64,000 nt of DNA from positions 7,728,501 to 7,792,500 of the forward strand of contig NC_064225.1 in the NCBI RefSeq assembly GCF_023101765.2. The letters are read 5' to 3'. Positions within the stretch are counted from its first letter, which is position 1, and the number at the start of each line of letters is the position of its first letter. Of this stretch, positions 31,691-42,382 are shown in pieces. This DNA comes from Spodoptera frugiperda (lineage: Eukaryota > Arthropoda > Insecta > Lepidoptera > Noctuidae). The notes beneath the pieces were generated by a model that saw nothing but the letters and a program-made list of their open reading frames with translations, did not search any database and was not told where the DNA came from. The position numbers and the translations under genes are program-made.

Positions 31691-33473
31691 TCTGGGGGCA
31701 CGGCAGTGCCCCCGCCAAGTCGAGCAAAAAAAAAGCGGCACGGCCGTACCATCCTTTTCTCGAAGCAATTCGGGCCTTTTTCGACCCCCTATAATTCGGT
31801 TGTGGATAAAGCAAGAAACCTGAATCTTCAGTAACTAATCCGGCATTGTATAAACACGGAATATTTAAAATTTCAGTCAATTTGAACCAGTAGTTTAAGA
31901 ATGACAACTTGTTAAAGTTTCTAAATTTTGTCACTCACTGACTCACCGATCATCAAAAGTCCAAGGCACTTCTAGCAGACTTAGAAGCTTCATATTTGGA
32001 ATACATATAGAGTTTAGTGTCTTAATCATGGGAAAACTTAAATATTTTGTAATTTCGGTCCAGTTTTCCAAATACACCAACTGCATCAATAACTTTGTAA
32101 TCCCATATAAATATATGGGATTACAAAGTTATTTATGCAGTTGGTGGTTGGTGGTGGTTATAAATTTAATAGGTGTAGATAGGTACCTACCATATGAGGC
32201 AAGGGAGGGGGTATAGGGTGGGTAAGGGTGTGTTTAGCCCATGAAACTGAACAACATTATTACTTGTAAAATGGTCGACGTAATGAAAAACACATGATTG
32301 GACATGTCTTGAAGTACGAAAATCTAATAAAACAATATATTATAATTTAAATCTGTTATATATAAATTGTTAGCGCGACTAGCCTCCTTACAGACAGACT
32401 GGCCTCTATTTTACTCTATGACTGACAAGCAAAATATACGCCAAAATGACAGAACAATGAAATGTGAATGCCTTCGAGCGAGCGGCAGCCGCACGCATAC
32501 GTGCGAGCGCCCTCATGCTGTTCGGATGTGCCTCGAAACCTAACCTATAAGTTTGCGATTTTCAATTACTTAATAGTGTCGGTCGAAATAACGAGACCAA
32601 AGTTACGTTTAAGTATTAATTGTATTCTTACATCTTGCATATCTACCAGTACTAGTAGTCGCAATGGATTCGGAAATACTGTATGTGAATGACCATCCAT
32701 GCCCACACCGGATTGTCCGTATACCTGGTGATGGTTCGTGTCTATTTCATTCTTTGTCATTCTCTATGTATGGGAATACTGAGTCGTCGTATGAGATTAG
32801 ACTTGGTATAGTGGAGTATGTGGTAGCGCATTGGGACGAGTTCAAAGTGTATACGTGTGACGAGCACGGAGACCCCTACATAGACGCCGACCTGTACTCG
32901 ACATACAAAAAGAAGTGAGATCCCATCAAAAACATCCTGTAAAAAACCCAAGTCTCGCAGCTCAGTCTTTCTACCGTCAAAAGTTGTGAGATCCATGTAA
33001 TACCAAGTCGGTTAATCTATTTAGTGTCTACTTGAAGGACCTTCTGTCTTAAGTTATTACATAAGTTATTATCATGCCAATATTAAAAATATTTAACGTT
33101 TTAAACAAATAGATCGACTTGGACATCGCATGAAAACAAAATGAATATTACAATATTATATTAGATTCTTTAGTCTCTCGCGCCTCACGCGATTGAAACT
33201 CTCGTTCCTGTTGGTCGCTGGCCCGTCGTGCTGTGTAGTGTGATACATACTAATAATCAAATCAAGCGATGTCCAAGTCGATCTATTTGTTTAAAACGTT
33301 AAATATTTTTAATATTGGCATGATAATAACTTATGTAATAACTTAAGACAGAAGGTCCTTCAAGTAGACACTAAATAGATTAACCGACTTGGTATTACAT
33401 GGATCTCACAACTTTTGACGGTAGAAAGACTGAGCTGCGAGACTTGGGTTTTTTACAGGATGTTTTTGATGGG
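31691..33473 (+). mobile_element. Palindrome-tailed element, family A, copy 1, with OTU fragment
   Basis: It starts A|TCTGGGGGCACGG with a perfect 20-base hairpin GGGGGCACGGCAGTGCCCCC (31694-31713). A second near-perfect palindrome of about 70 bp centres near 32108. The tail is an inverted repeat of about 230-bp arms (32925-33155 and 33245-33473) closing at TTTTTGATGGG. The segment 32331-32910, absent from copy 2 at 56651-58801, carries a truncated OTU-like ORF. Confidence 0.65.
32664..32918 (+). pseudogene. Truncated OTU-type cysteine protease ORF
   Basis: 84 codons. IPGDGSCLFHSLSF (about residues 19-32) is the OTU signature: Asp then Cys of the catalytic dyad, followed by a helix-like stretch (EIRLGIVEYVVAHW). 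A full OTU domain is roughly 130-150 residues and needs a C-terminal His; here the frame runs into the element's palindrome after ADLYSTYKKK and stops, so the His is missing. OTU domains are known in proteins of Helentron-type Helitrons, alongside Rep and helicase parts. That supports this element being a deletion derivative of, or a capture by, such a transposon. No Rep or helicase sequence was seen. Confidence 0.6.
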
Positions 33474-33489
33474 ATTAATTTTTATTCAC

Positions 33490-33680
33490 AACTAGCTTCC
33501 GCCCGCGACTCCGTCCGCGCGGATGTCGGTCTCGCATGGAAGTTTTATTTCCTTCATTTTGAGTATCTCTGACAATGACATCTTATAAATATCTATTGGA
33601 CTCAAATACGGCGAGGCTCATAATAATTAAGAAGATCCCTCTAATGAGCTACTGCTGTTGAGCTCGCGTTCTGTAGAAAA
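33490..33680 (+). repeat. Dispersed repeat of the ACTAGCTTCCGCCCGCG type
   Basis: CTAGCTTCCGCCCGCGACTC and GTCCGCGCGG are typical of a lepidopteran RTE/SINE-like family. The copy is short. Confidence 0.4.
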
Positions 33681-33686
33681 AGACTG

Positions 33687-34316
33687 AAAAAAACCGGCCA
33701 AGTGCGAGTCGGACTCGCCCATGAAGGGTTCCGTAGCAGCAAGTAGATGACATAATATAAAAGTTGTAAAATAACTTGGTTTTACATAGTGTTTGTATGA
33801 ACGACAAAGTTATATTTGCGGTTTTCGAAAATGTTTTATTTCTTAAAAACTAATAATGATATCTCGTTCAAACTAATTTTCGTTGTTAGTTTCTATTGAA
33901 ATCTACAGCATATATTTTTTTCAGTTTTCTCACTCTCTTATTTTAAAAGTTAGAGGGGGGGGACACACTCATTTTTCCACTTTGGAAGCGTCTAACTTTC
34001 AAACGATTGATTTTGACGAAAAGTGGTTTTAGGAACCTTAATGTCTTTTTTAAAGACCTATCGATAGACACCCATCACGGATATGTAAGCTGAAAAATTT
34101 TTTTTTGAATCAGTTCCATGTATGGAATTTAATTTTTATATTTATTAATTTTTATTGAAAATTCGAATAGCGGTTATCGAAATACACCGTCCTACAAAGT
34201 TTCAACTATGTAGGCCCAACAGTTTCGGAAATAAACGGCTGTGACATACGGACGGACGGACATGACAAATCTACATATAAGGGTTCCGTTTTTTGCCATT
34301 TGGCTACGGAACCCTA
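33687..34316 (+). repeat. CCGGCCAAGTGC dispersed element, longest copy
   Basis: It runs from CCGGCCAAGTGCGAGTCGG, through GGGTTCCGTAGCAGC, to the terminal GCCATTTGGCTACGGAACCC. Partial copies are at 31388-31690, 14166-14275 and 56290-56378. No coding capacity. Probably a non-autonomous DNA element, class unassigned. Confidence 0.55.
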
Positions 34317-34875
34317 AAATGAAGTAAAGAAAGAAAGAAAGAAGAAAGAAAAATCATTTATTCGGCACCGGGCACGATGCACCAAAACAAAACACAAAAT
34401 AGAAAAAAAAAATGGTAAAATTAATTAATACATTTAAAAAACACAAACAAGTGCACTATTTAAATTATATAAAAAAAAAAAAACATACAAACACACAACA
34501 GGTAAAAAAAAACAAGGTGGCAACGTGCCCAAGCCAAAAGGGTTGCCACCTCAGTATGAGCTGGGCACCGAAAGTACCCAGCACTGATTTTCAGTTGGCA
34601 CCCTTTGCAGTATTTGCAGAATGCCATCTATGGGTGAATACAACAAAGTGTGTTAAATGTGCTAGCGGCAATTAGATTTTTAGTAATTTTACATTATCTC
34701 CGAAACTGTATGACCTATTGACATACTGTAAATGTCAAAAGCTTATCTGTATGATATCCTTGTGATACTGAAATAATTATTATTTTGATAATAATTAATA
34801 TTTTGTTGCTTAAATAATCAACCAAAGTAAGTAAGCCGATTTTTTTTAAACAATTAGTCTTTTAGAAGATAAAAT
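34317..34875. other. Simple repeat and AT-rich spacer
   Basis: GAAA-type microsatellite at about 34325-34350, A-rich runs, and a short inverted repeat GGTGGCAACGTG...GTTGCCACC near 34515-34552. A similar GAAA plus CATTTATT sequence occurs near 26490. No gene. Confidence 0.4.
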
Positions 34876-35737
34876 CCCACCCAAAACATAAATGTGAAAG
34901 GCTGCCAAGTTCGATAATATTGGAATGCTTCGCCTATAAAAAAAAAAATGATATAACAAGTTGGCAAGTTTTCACACACTTTGTTATAAACCTACTAAAC
35001 GCAATGAGTCAAGTATATAATTTTCTATTAAAACTTGCCAAGTTATATCATTTTTAACTGAGGTCTGTGTATGGAACTTGGTACTTATTTAGATCTCACT
35101 TCTTTTATAGGCGAAGCATTCCAATATTATCGAACTTGGCAGCCTTTCACATTTATGTTTTGGGTGGGATTTCATTTATTTTTGTAAGGTTTATTTTCTT
35201 TTTTTCTTATTTTACTTTACTTTGACTAAATACAAACCTTCGTAACGAATTTTAGGTCGGTACGACCATTGGAAGATATAGATATTTTTTTTGTTTTAGT
35301 TCCTTAGGGGTATGAATTTACACCTTCATTATTTTTAAATCCAACTCACACTTGGCCATTTTCAGATTTTTTCCTTTATCTTGACCTAAAGACCTACCTC
35401 CATGCCAAATTTCAAGTCAATACGACCATTGGAAGTGGTCTAGGTTTTTGATGAGTGAGTGAGTCAGTCAGTCAGTCAGTCAGTGAGTGTATAGTAAAAA
35501 TAGCGATTTTCTGACGTCAATATCTCAAGAACTACAATAGGTACATTAATGAAATTTTGTATTTTAGATAAGTAAGTAGATCTCGACAGATACTAGAAAT
35601 TTCATATGCGTAGATAAAATAGATTTTGAGTTATAGGTGGGTCGAACTTGGCCCGAAATGGTTCGTGTAATATAACCCACGGCCGGTGTGTCGGTTTTTT
35701 TGCTCGAACTTGGCGGACACACTGCCGTGTGTCTAGA
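34876..35737 (-). mobile_element. Palindrome-tailed element, family B, copy c
   Basis: Same ends as 12339-13233 (CCCACCCAAAAC and TCTAGA). One palindrome arm has lost about 55 bp at 34938-34950, where an A-run now joins to ATGATATAACAAG, so the cruciform is asymmetric. Confidence 0.65.
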
Positions 35738-36474
35738 TCTCTTTAGGGTTTTAATATAATTTTGTTTAGTACTGGCAGCACCGACTTCTTAACTAGCAGT
35801 GGGTAGATAGAACCAGGTAGTATAATGAACATGTTTTTCAAACGTAGTTTTATCTTTTACGGTGTATATTTTTCCATAAGTGTCGTCTAATGTAATTGCT
35901 TAATTGTAACATGTACCAAACTGAATTCCAGGACCATTGCGGCTCGGTAGCAGTACACGGCGGTCAGTGATTTCGAGGTGACGTCATCGCGATCTCTGCG
36001 ACAGAGCTACGCGCCCAGTGGAACAATTTTCCTTACTACGCCGCGCGATGGACCCGTAAATGAAACCGTTACGATCATAATCGTGTTTTTCCACCGAAGC
36101 TGTGTAATGTAGTCATGCTGCGAGGATGTAATAGCTAAGCTGTGAAACTATGTGACCCTTTTCACTGTAACCAAGCTATGTAGCGGTGCGAGTAAGATTT
36201 GCTATGAAGATGCCGATCTGACGCCGCAAAGTAGCTGCACGTGGAAGATGCGTAGCTCGAGTATGCGATGTATCGATAGTAGGGAAACCATTCATATTAC
36301 ATATCTATAGCACACATTCATAGCATGCATCTGTCCATATAAAATACCTATCTTATTTTAACTTGTTTCCAACAGTGCTATGACGTATGATTGATATGAC
36401 AGCAATTTAGCATAGTACTCTGGTGGAAATGTAATCTTGAAAGGGATTTTTTTAATAATTTGTATATGGTGAAA
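35738..36474. other. Intergenic spacer with a GC-rich patch
   Basis: The patch at about 35935-36270 is more GC-rich and has weak internal repetition of the type 'A(A/G)GCT(G/A)TG(T/A)A'. No ORF or known family recognised. Confidence 0.35.
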
Positions 36475-36803
36475 AATCGAGCAAAAAAGGTGGCATGGCC
36501 ATACCATTCTTTTCTCGAAGCCATTCAGGTCCATTTCGACCGCCTATAACTTCGTTGTGGATAAAACAAGAAGCCTGAATTTTTAGGTAGGTACTAAGCA
36601 GGCATTGAACAAACATATATTTTAAACGAACATATATTTTAATTTTCATAAAATTTACTATTGGTAAGAATTATAACTTGTCAAAGTTTCGAAATTTATC
36701 ACTGACTGACTGAAGAATCATCAAAAGTTTAAGGCATTTCTAACAGATAGAAGCCTCAAATTTAGAATACACTTGGTGTTTAATACCTACCTCAAGGGAA
36801 AAA
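36475..36803 (+). mobile_element. Family A-like fragment, both ends lost
   Basis: TCGAGCAAAAAAGGTGGCA, TTTTCTCGAAGCCATTC, AAGTTTCGAAATTTATCACT and ATCATCAAAAGTTTAAGGC follow positions 31721-32030 of family A copy 1 with many substitutions. It abuts the broken end of an R1 element at about 36804. Confidence 0.6.
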
Positions 36804-36805
36804 TC

Positions 36806-37019
36806 CCGAGTCCCGCAAATAAATACCCGCCCCTGATTCAGGATGTTGGGGCGTGATCAGGCCCGTGAGGTGATCTCCTTCGCGCGCGAGGTAGGGCTCT
36901 TGCACCATTACCAGTGCCAGGCCCAGTTCTTCCGCCACCGCCGGCAGCTCCGATGTGGCCAGCCGTGATCTCTGTAGGTTGACCTGCCCCAGCCTTAGTG
37001 TGTTGGTACGGCTGGCCAT
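36806..37019 (-). pseudogene. ORF2 N-terminal fragment of R1 X0
   Basis: It begins MASRTNTLRLGQVNLQRS and covers the start of the AP-type endonuclease (VQEPYLAREGDHL); it is almost identical to the start of ORF2 in X1. The sequence is cut after YLRDSG, so there are no catalytic residues beyond the first endonuclease motif. ORF1 ends TAG immediately before this ATG. Confidence 0.75.
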
Positions 37020-37899
37020 CTATCTATACTTGGTCTCCGCAGCGACCCTCGACTCCGCGTGCTGGCGCGCCGGGCAATCCCTTGATGCGGTGCGGTGCGT
37101 CTCTGCTCCTGGCCGGCCGAACTTTTTGCAAGTGGCGCACCTTGTTTGGGGGCACTGGCACTCCTCCGACTTATCCTCCTCCTCCTCGCCGCACTTCCCG
37201 CACACGACGCCCTTCGCCCGACAGTACTTCTCTGGGTGCCCGTATTGTTGGCACCTGCCGCAGCCGTTCTTCCCCTCCAGGTATTCCCCGTCCAGTGCTG
37301 TCCGCCGCCCTCCTTTCCGCTCGGTGTGAGCCCCAATCGCCGCAATTTCATCCTTATTAAGTTTGTTTGTTTTGCCGCGCACCGCCTCCATGATGCCCTT
37401 CGTGCTGGCCGTCGCAAGCCCGGCTAGATGCTCCACCGGCGCCGACGTCACCGGGTCCGCCGGCCCCACCCACTTTTCCGTGGGCGCTTCTTCCTCCGCC
37501 CCTTGCTCGGAGCACGGTGGGGACGGCGATCTCGCCGCCCGCAGTTGTATCCCTCCCATTGGAGGGACTTCTTTACGCCCCACTTTGACGGCCGCAATCC
37601 TGCGGCGCACCGCCTCCTGCACCTCTTCGGGGGACGACAAGCCCCGCTTCCCCGCCGTTGCTCCTGCCGCCGCTGCTACCGCTGTGACCCGCCCCACCGC
37701 GTACTCCATAGTCCCCAGCGGGGTACTAAACCCGTGGTGGGGGTGGTGGGGTGCGCGCGAGTGCCGATCTTGGCGTAAATCCTACCTCTTGCAGCTCCAA
37801 CAGTGCCTGAAGCTCCGCCGACCTGTCCGCAATCTCCCTGGCCATTGTGTCCTGCGCCAACTGCTGCGCCTCCTCCTCAGAGAGGCCTCCCTCTGACAT
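37020..37899 (-). pseudogene. ORF1 (Gag-like) of R1 X0, deleted and frameshifted
   Basis: The start is at 37899 by comparison with X1. A frameshift lies in a GGTGGTGGGG-rich stretch near 37735, after which the frame reads MEYAVGRVTAV to the end. The central region between HTERKGGRR and the zinc knuckles is missing relative to the 509-residue versions. The C-terminal CCHC motifs (CGRCQQYGHPEKYC, CGKCGEEEEDKSEEC, CATCKKFG) remain, but the second has lost its His context. Confidence 0.75.
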
Positions 37900-38378
37900 A
37901 GCGTTCGTGTATTACGTGGACTTCACGATACACAAAAAAAAACAATAGCAACAAAATAAAAAAAAAATAGGACTTAAAAACTAGGAGGTCAAAATTGTTT
38001 CGACAGCTATCCCAGTTGACAGCTGTCTAGTGTCAATATCACTCACGTCACTGTTATGTGTCACTGTCACCTAACTGTCACTTTTGACAGTTGTGCGCCG
38101 TCTCCCTCTGCCGGCAATATGGCCGCCGCGTCTTACGGCGCGTCGCCCAGGCCAGAGCAGGAGGGACCGAGATTCGCACTGTCACAACTACGTGTCTCTA
38201 TCTCACTTATAATTCAATATGGCCGCGGCTCCTTATGGCGACTCGCACGTGCGAGACAAGGAGGCACCGATTTATCGTAAACTTGCTCGCGAGTGAATAT
38301 TTTAATTAATTAAATTAAAATAAAAATAGGCCACGCGCAACTAACCACACGTCCGACTGCTAGCGCGGTCGGCGGCGA

Positions 38379-38396
38379 AGTCCTAACGTAGGGACA
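38379..38396 (-). repeat. Variant 28S R1 target between X4 and X0
   Basis: The complement reads TGTCCCTACGTTAGGACT. It starts as the 28S R1 target and ends in ACT directly before the X0 5' end, so it looks like a target duplication with an extra few bases. Confidence 0.55.
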
Positions 38397-38794
38397 TTCC
38401 CACCACCTTCCCATGGTCCTTCCTGCCTCACGGCGTACGGACCCTAATCTGGGGAGGAGCGCACGGTACTTGCGTTGGCTCTTTCCCATGCGCCCTTCTT
38501 GACTCCCTACATATTCTTTTTTTTTTTTATATATATGTCCTAGGCCTCAGTCTCCCCATCAGGGGCCGGGCCTCCTATCTACTGACCTCCCTCAATAGGG
38601 TTAGGCGAAACACAACGGTTCTTCGCGTTCAGCGTCACACTTGTTGGTCGTCTACACTGCGTCGAATAGTATGCCAGTTGTGTGCGAATGTTCGCAGCGC
38701 GTCGAAGTTTTCCCTGCTGCCAACTAGCGTCTGGTGATACACTGGACCCGTCTCCGCCACACGAATTGCATCCAAAATCCGAGATCGTTCGGGG
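38397..38794 (-). mobile_element. R1-clade element X4, 5'-truncated
   Basis: Only the ORF2 C-terminus and 3' UTR remain. The open stretch (about 38791-38635) reads ILDAIRVAETGPVYHQTL through LRTFAHNWHTIRRSVDDQQV and stops, matching the last 50 residues of R1-type ORF2 proteins but from a different subfamily than X2. The 3' UTR contains an A-run near 38520 and ends GGTGGTGGGAA. Confidence 0.7.
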
Positions 38795-39037
38795 GATAGG
38801 GACAATCCCACCACCATCCCATGGCCCCACCGACATTCTTGTCATCAGCCCGCCCCTGTAGTCTTGCTGAATTTGCTTCTTCGGGAACGAGCTATCACCG
38901 CGGCGATTCTTGACCCTGTACAAATCTACGTCCTTGTCCCTGATGTGCCTTCTCCCCTACCGGCTACTGGCTGGATGGGCCAGAGATGTTTTTTTTTTTT
39001 TTTTTGCGGTAGGGGTGGCGCGAAACCCGATTGGGTG

Positions 39038-40333
39038 CTAATCGACTCCGCCGCCGTCAGCGTCTGCAGTGCTACCCTCCATCCGTCGCTCCTCCACCTC
39101 CATCGCGTGTCGTCTGCGGTGCCACCGATGCGCGAAGATGCGCAGCCGCCCGAAGTTGTCCCGTCCGGACACCAGGTCCCCGTAGTACACTGGTCCCTCC
39201 TCCTTTCGAGTGATCCCGTCTAGCATCCACTTGCGTTCCTCTTCGTATAATGGGCACCTCCACAAGACGTGGTCCATGTCTTCGTCCTCTTCCCCGCAGT
39301 AGCACTCCGCGCGTTCACACAGCCGCATATCGCTAAGCCTCTTCCGGAAACAGCCATGCCCAGTCAGAATCTGCGAAACTTGATAGTCCGGCTCCACCCA
39401 GGTGGCCCTGAGTCGAGCCGCCACGTCCGGGAAAAACGATACGTCTCACGCCCCCGAGATTCCGCGTCCCAGCGGGACTGCCACTCTGAAACCGCCACCT
39501 CCCAGGACCCCTTCCTGCCGGACCGGAGGACGTCCCGCGGCGCCGCCCGTAATTCGTCGACCCTACCAGCACGGGCCACCTCGAGGTCGGCCGGCAGCAC
39601 GCCGGCAAGTACCGGCAGTGCCGCCGTACTTGTGGAGCGGTAGGCCTTGGTCAGAAGGACCAGGGCCGGCCGCTGCGCCCTCAGCAGCGCCCCCCCCACG
39701 ACGTGAACCGACACGCGCCGCCACCAACATCCTGCCGCGTAGGTGATCGTGGCGGTGAAGATGCCCTTATACAGAACCTTAAGGGCTCTGTATTTTAATC
39801 CCCAGGATGTGGCGGAGACGCGCGCCATCTTCCCAAATCCGCTGGCTGCCCTTTCGCCAATGGATCTGGCGTGTTCCCCAAACGAAAGCCCCGAATCGAG
39901 CACCACACCCAGAACCTTGGCGGATCGCACGCTCGCGACCGGCGCATCACCGAGCCTGATCGTTGGCGGACGTCTGGCCAGCCCCCCCTTGACTGTCATA
40001 GAATATGACTTCGCAGGGGAGAAGGCCAGCCGGTTCCGCACTCCCCAGTCCCTAACGAGTCCCAAGGCGCACGAGGCCGAGGCCTCAATGCCGGCTCTAG
40101 AGTCCGACTCGATGAGCACCGTGACGTCGTCCGCATACGCCACCAGTCTGACCCCGTCCGGGTATGGGAGCCGGAACAGGTCATCCATCAGGAGATTCCA
40201 CAACGCCGGACCAAGTACTGACCCCTGCGGGCAGCCCATCGTGGATGTCTTCCATTCCACTCTGCCGCCGACGAAGAGCACTTGACCCCTGCAGGTTGAG
40301 CTGACCCATCCTAATGGAGGTGCTTCTAGCCAT
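39038..40333 (-). pseudogene. ORF2 of R1 X2, internally deleted and frameshifted
   Basis: The start ATG (40333-40331) overlaps the end of ORF1 by 8 bases (ATGGCTAG). After 15 codons (MARSTSIRMGQLNLQ) the endonuclease and half of the reverse transcriptase are deleted; the sequence resumes, out of frame, at LFVGGRVEWKTSTMGCPQGS near 40278. RT motif AYADD is present. A further frameshift near 39435 separates this part from the C-terminal CCHC region (CYCGEEDEDMDHVLWRC, 39424-39038). No functional enzyme can be made. Confidence 0.8.
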
Positions 40334-41852
40334 AATTGATGGCCGTCACCTGCCGCTGCTCCGCGTGCGCTCGAGCCGGGCAGTCACGGGACGCGGTCCG
40401 GTGGGTCTCTGCTCCTCTTCTGCCGAAGCGCTTGCACGTGGCGCACACGCGAGTTTGCGCCTTGCAGTCAGCGCTTCCGTGCCCCTCTTCTCCGCAGCTG
40501 CCGCAGGTCTGCGTTTTTGCCCTGCAGTATTTCGCCGGGTGCCCGTACTGTTGGCACCTGTTGCAGCAGGTGACGTCCAGGTGGTCGGTGACCTCCACCA
40601 CATCCCAGCCGATGAACAGTTTTCCCCTCGTGACGAGGGCCTTCCGCAGTTCGGGCGTGCAGGAGCACACCCATTTGGTCCGTCCGTGGTGTCGGTCCCT
40701 CTTGAATACGACACGAAGCGCCCCGCCGATCTTCTCCTTAGTCCACTCTTCTTCTCGAAGGTTCTGCTCCTTGATGTCTGCGATAACATCCTCAAGTGTG
40801 GCGCCTTGGTCAATGCCGGTGAGGGCGATCAGTGGCTGGCGCGCCGCGGGCTCCGCTGCGCGCAGCGTGTTCGGCACGGCCTTTCTAAGCCGCTCTGCTG
40901 CGGCAGCCGACGTCATTTGTACCACCACCCCTGCGTTCCCCACCTTCCTCAGTCCCGCTATTTGTATGCCTAACTTCGCTGGCTGTACCGCCGTACGCAG
41001 CGCCCTCCTCGTGTCCTCCGCCGTCTTCAATCTTTCTTTCTGGTCTTCGGCCGGGAATATCACAACTGCTGGGCCGGGAGGGCGCGTAATTGGTACAGGG
41101 GCGTTGTCGCGCCCCAATCTCAGTGCGTTCGCGAACGAACGCGCAGGCCCCTCTGCTGGCGGCATGTGCCTTGGCGCCTCCTGGTTCGTGTTCGCTCGCC
41201 CCTTTTCGCGGGCCACAGCCAGATCCCTCTCCGCCGTCGCCAGTCGCAGCAACAGGTGCGTTAACACCGCGCCCAGTCGCTCGGTGTGAGCCCCAATCGC
41301 CGCGATCTCGTCCTTGTTTAATTTACTGGTTTTTCCCCTCACCGCCTCCATAATTCCCTTTGTGCTGGCCGTCGCGAGTCCGGCCAGCTGCTCCACCGGC
41401 GCCGACGTCACCGGGTCCGCTGGTCCCACCCACTTCTCTGTGGGCGCTCCTTCTTCCGCCACTTGCTCGGAGCACGGTGGGGACGGCGATCTCGCCGCCC
41501 GCAGCTGTATCCCTCCCATTGGAGGGACTTCTCTTCGCCCCACTCTGACGGCCGCAATCCTGCGGCGCACCGCCTCCTGCACCTCTTCGGGGGACGACAA
41601 GCCCCGCTTCCCCGCCGTTGCTCCTGCCGCCGCTGCTACCGCTGTGACCCGCCCCACCGCGTACTCCATAGTCCCCAGCGGGGTACTAAACCCCTGTGGT
41701 GGGGTGCGCGCGAGCGCCGATCTGGGCGTGAATCCCACCTCTTGCAGGTCTAGTAGAGCCTGTAGCTCTGCCGACCTGTCCGCTATTTCCCTGGCCACCG
41801 TCTCCTGCGCCAACTGTTGCGCCTCCTCCTCCGAGAGGCCTGTCTCCGACAT
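40326..41852 (-). CDS. ORF1 (Gag-like nucleic-acid-binding protein) of R1 X2
   Basis: The frame is open upstream to 41963 but only from a GTG; the ATG at 41852 (MSETGLSEEEAQQLAQ) matches the X1 start and gives 508 codons. Layout: acidic coiled-coil-like N-terminus; Pro/Ala-rich middle; a conserved core ending FIGWDVVEVTDHLDVTCC; three C-terminal zinc knuckles (CNRCQQYGHPAKYC, CGSCGEEGHGSADC, CATCKRFGRRG...H...C). R1/TRAS/SART-type ORF1 proteins bind element RNA and direct nuclear localisation. It is intact although its partner ORF2 is dead. About 80% similar to X1 ORF1 at the ends, less in the middle. Confidence 0.85.
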   Translation of the reverse strand: MSETGLSEEEAQQLAQETVAREIADRSAELQALLDLQEVGFTPRSALARTPPQGFSTPLGTMEYAVGRVTAVAAAAGATAGKRGLSSPEEVQEAVRRRIAAVRVGRREVPPMGGIQLRAARSPSPPCSEQVAEEGAPTEKWVGPADPVTSAPVEQLAGLATASTKGIMEAVRGKTSKLNKDEIAAIGAHTERLGAVLTHLLLRLATAERDLAVAREKGRANTNQEAPRHMPPAEGPARSFANALRLGRDNAPVPITRPPGPAVVIFPAEDQKERLKTAEDTRRALRTAVQPAKLGIQIAGLRKVGNAGVVVQMTSAAAAERLRKAVPNTLRAAEPAARQPLIALTGIDQGATLEDVIADIKEQNLREEEWTKEKIGGALRVVFKRDRHHGRTKWVCSCTPELRKALVTRGKLFIGWDVVEVTDHLDVTCCNRCQQYGHPAKYCRAKTQTCGSCGEEGHGSADCKAQTRVCATCKRFGRRGAETHRTASRDCPARAHAEQRQVTAINYG

Positions 41853-42368
41853 TGTTCGAACCGTTCGTGTATTACTTCGACACGAAAAATAATAAAAATA
41901 ATAAAAAGAAGAAAAAAAGAATCGAAGACACTTAATCACTAAAAAAAAAAAAACCAAAGACACTTATACACTACTTAAAAACTAAGAGGTCAAATAGTTT
42001 CGACAGCTGTCCCAGTTGACAGCTGTCTGGTGTCAATGTCACTTACGTCACAGCTGTCAAACTTGACAGCTGTGCGCCGTCTCCCTCCGCCGGCAATATG
42101 GCCGCCGCGTCTTATGGCGCGTCGCCCAGGCCAGAGCAGGAGGGACCGAGATTCGCACTGTCACAACCACGTGTCACTATCACTATCTCACTTCACTTGC
42201 CAATATGGCCGCGGCTCCTTATGGGCACTCGCGCGTGCGAGACAAGGAGGCACCGATATTTCGGACACTGGGTCGCGAATGTTTAAATTAAATTAAATAA
42301 ATTAAAATAAGAAAAATTGGCCGCGCGCAACTAACTACACGTCCGACTGCTAGCGCGGTCGGCGGCGA

Positions 42369-42382
42369 AGTAGATAGGGACA
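42369..42382 (-). repeat. Perfect 14-bp 28S R1 target between X3 and X2
   Basis: The complement reads TGTCCCTATCTACT, the 14-base R1 target duplication of insect 28S rRNA genes. It is sandwiched exactly between the 3' end of X3 and the 5' end of X2. Confidence 0.85.

Larger units (their letters stand above)
36804..38378 (-). mobile_element. R1-clade element X0, 3' part missing
   Basis: The 5' end TCGCCGCCGACCGCG lies at 38378 behind a variant of the 28S R1 target. A 5' UTR of about 480 bp, a broken ORF1 and about 71 codons of ORF2 follow, after which the element ends at a family A fragment. Loss of the 3' side is unusual for a LINE, which normally loses its 5' side, so a later deletion or rearrangement is likely. 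Confidence 0.75.
38805..42368 (-). mobile_element. R1-clade element X2, both termini present, ORF2 deleted
   Basis: 5' end TCGCCGCC at 42368, directly behind a perfect 14-base 28S target; 3' end GGTGGTGGGAT at 38805, followed by TGTCCCTATC. It is 3.6 kb because most of ORF2 is deleted. The 5' UTR holds TGACAGCTGT-type repeats, and ORF1 is intact. Confidence 0.8.

Noticed and set aside
40336..41289. Long + strand open frame (317 codons) and similar ones at 48038-49003, 41314-41892, 39743-40285
   Set aside because: They lie exactly opposite R1 ORFs in GC-rich sequence and have Ser/Ala/Arg-rich translations without family motifs; they are shadows.
41853..41963. Upstream extension of X2 ORF1 by 37 codons
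   Set aside because: It has no ATG start, is Phe/Tyr-rich low-complexity sequence, and the X1 homologue starts at the position matching 41852.
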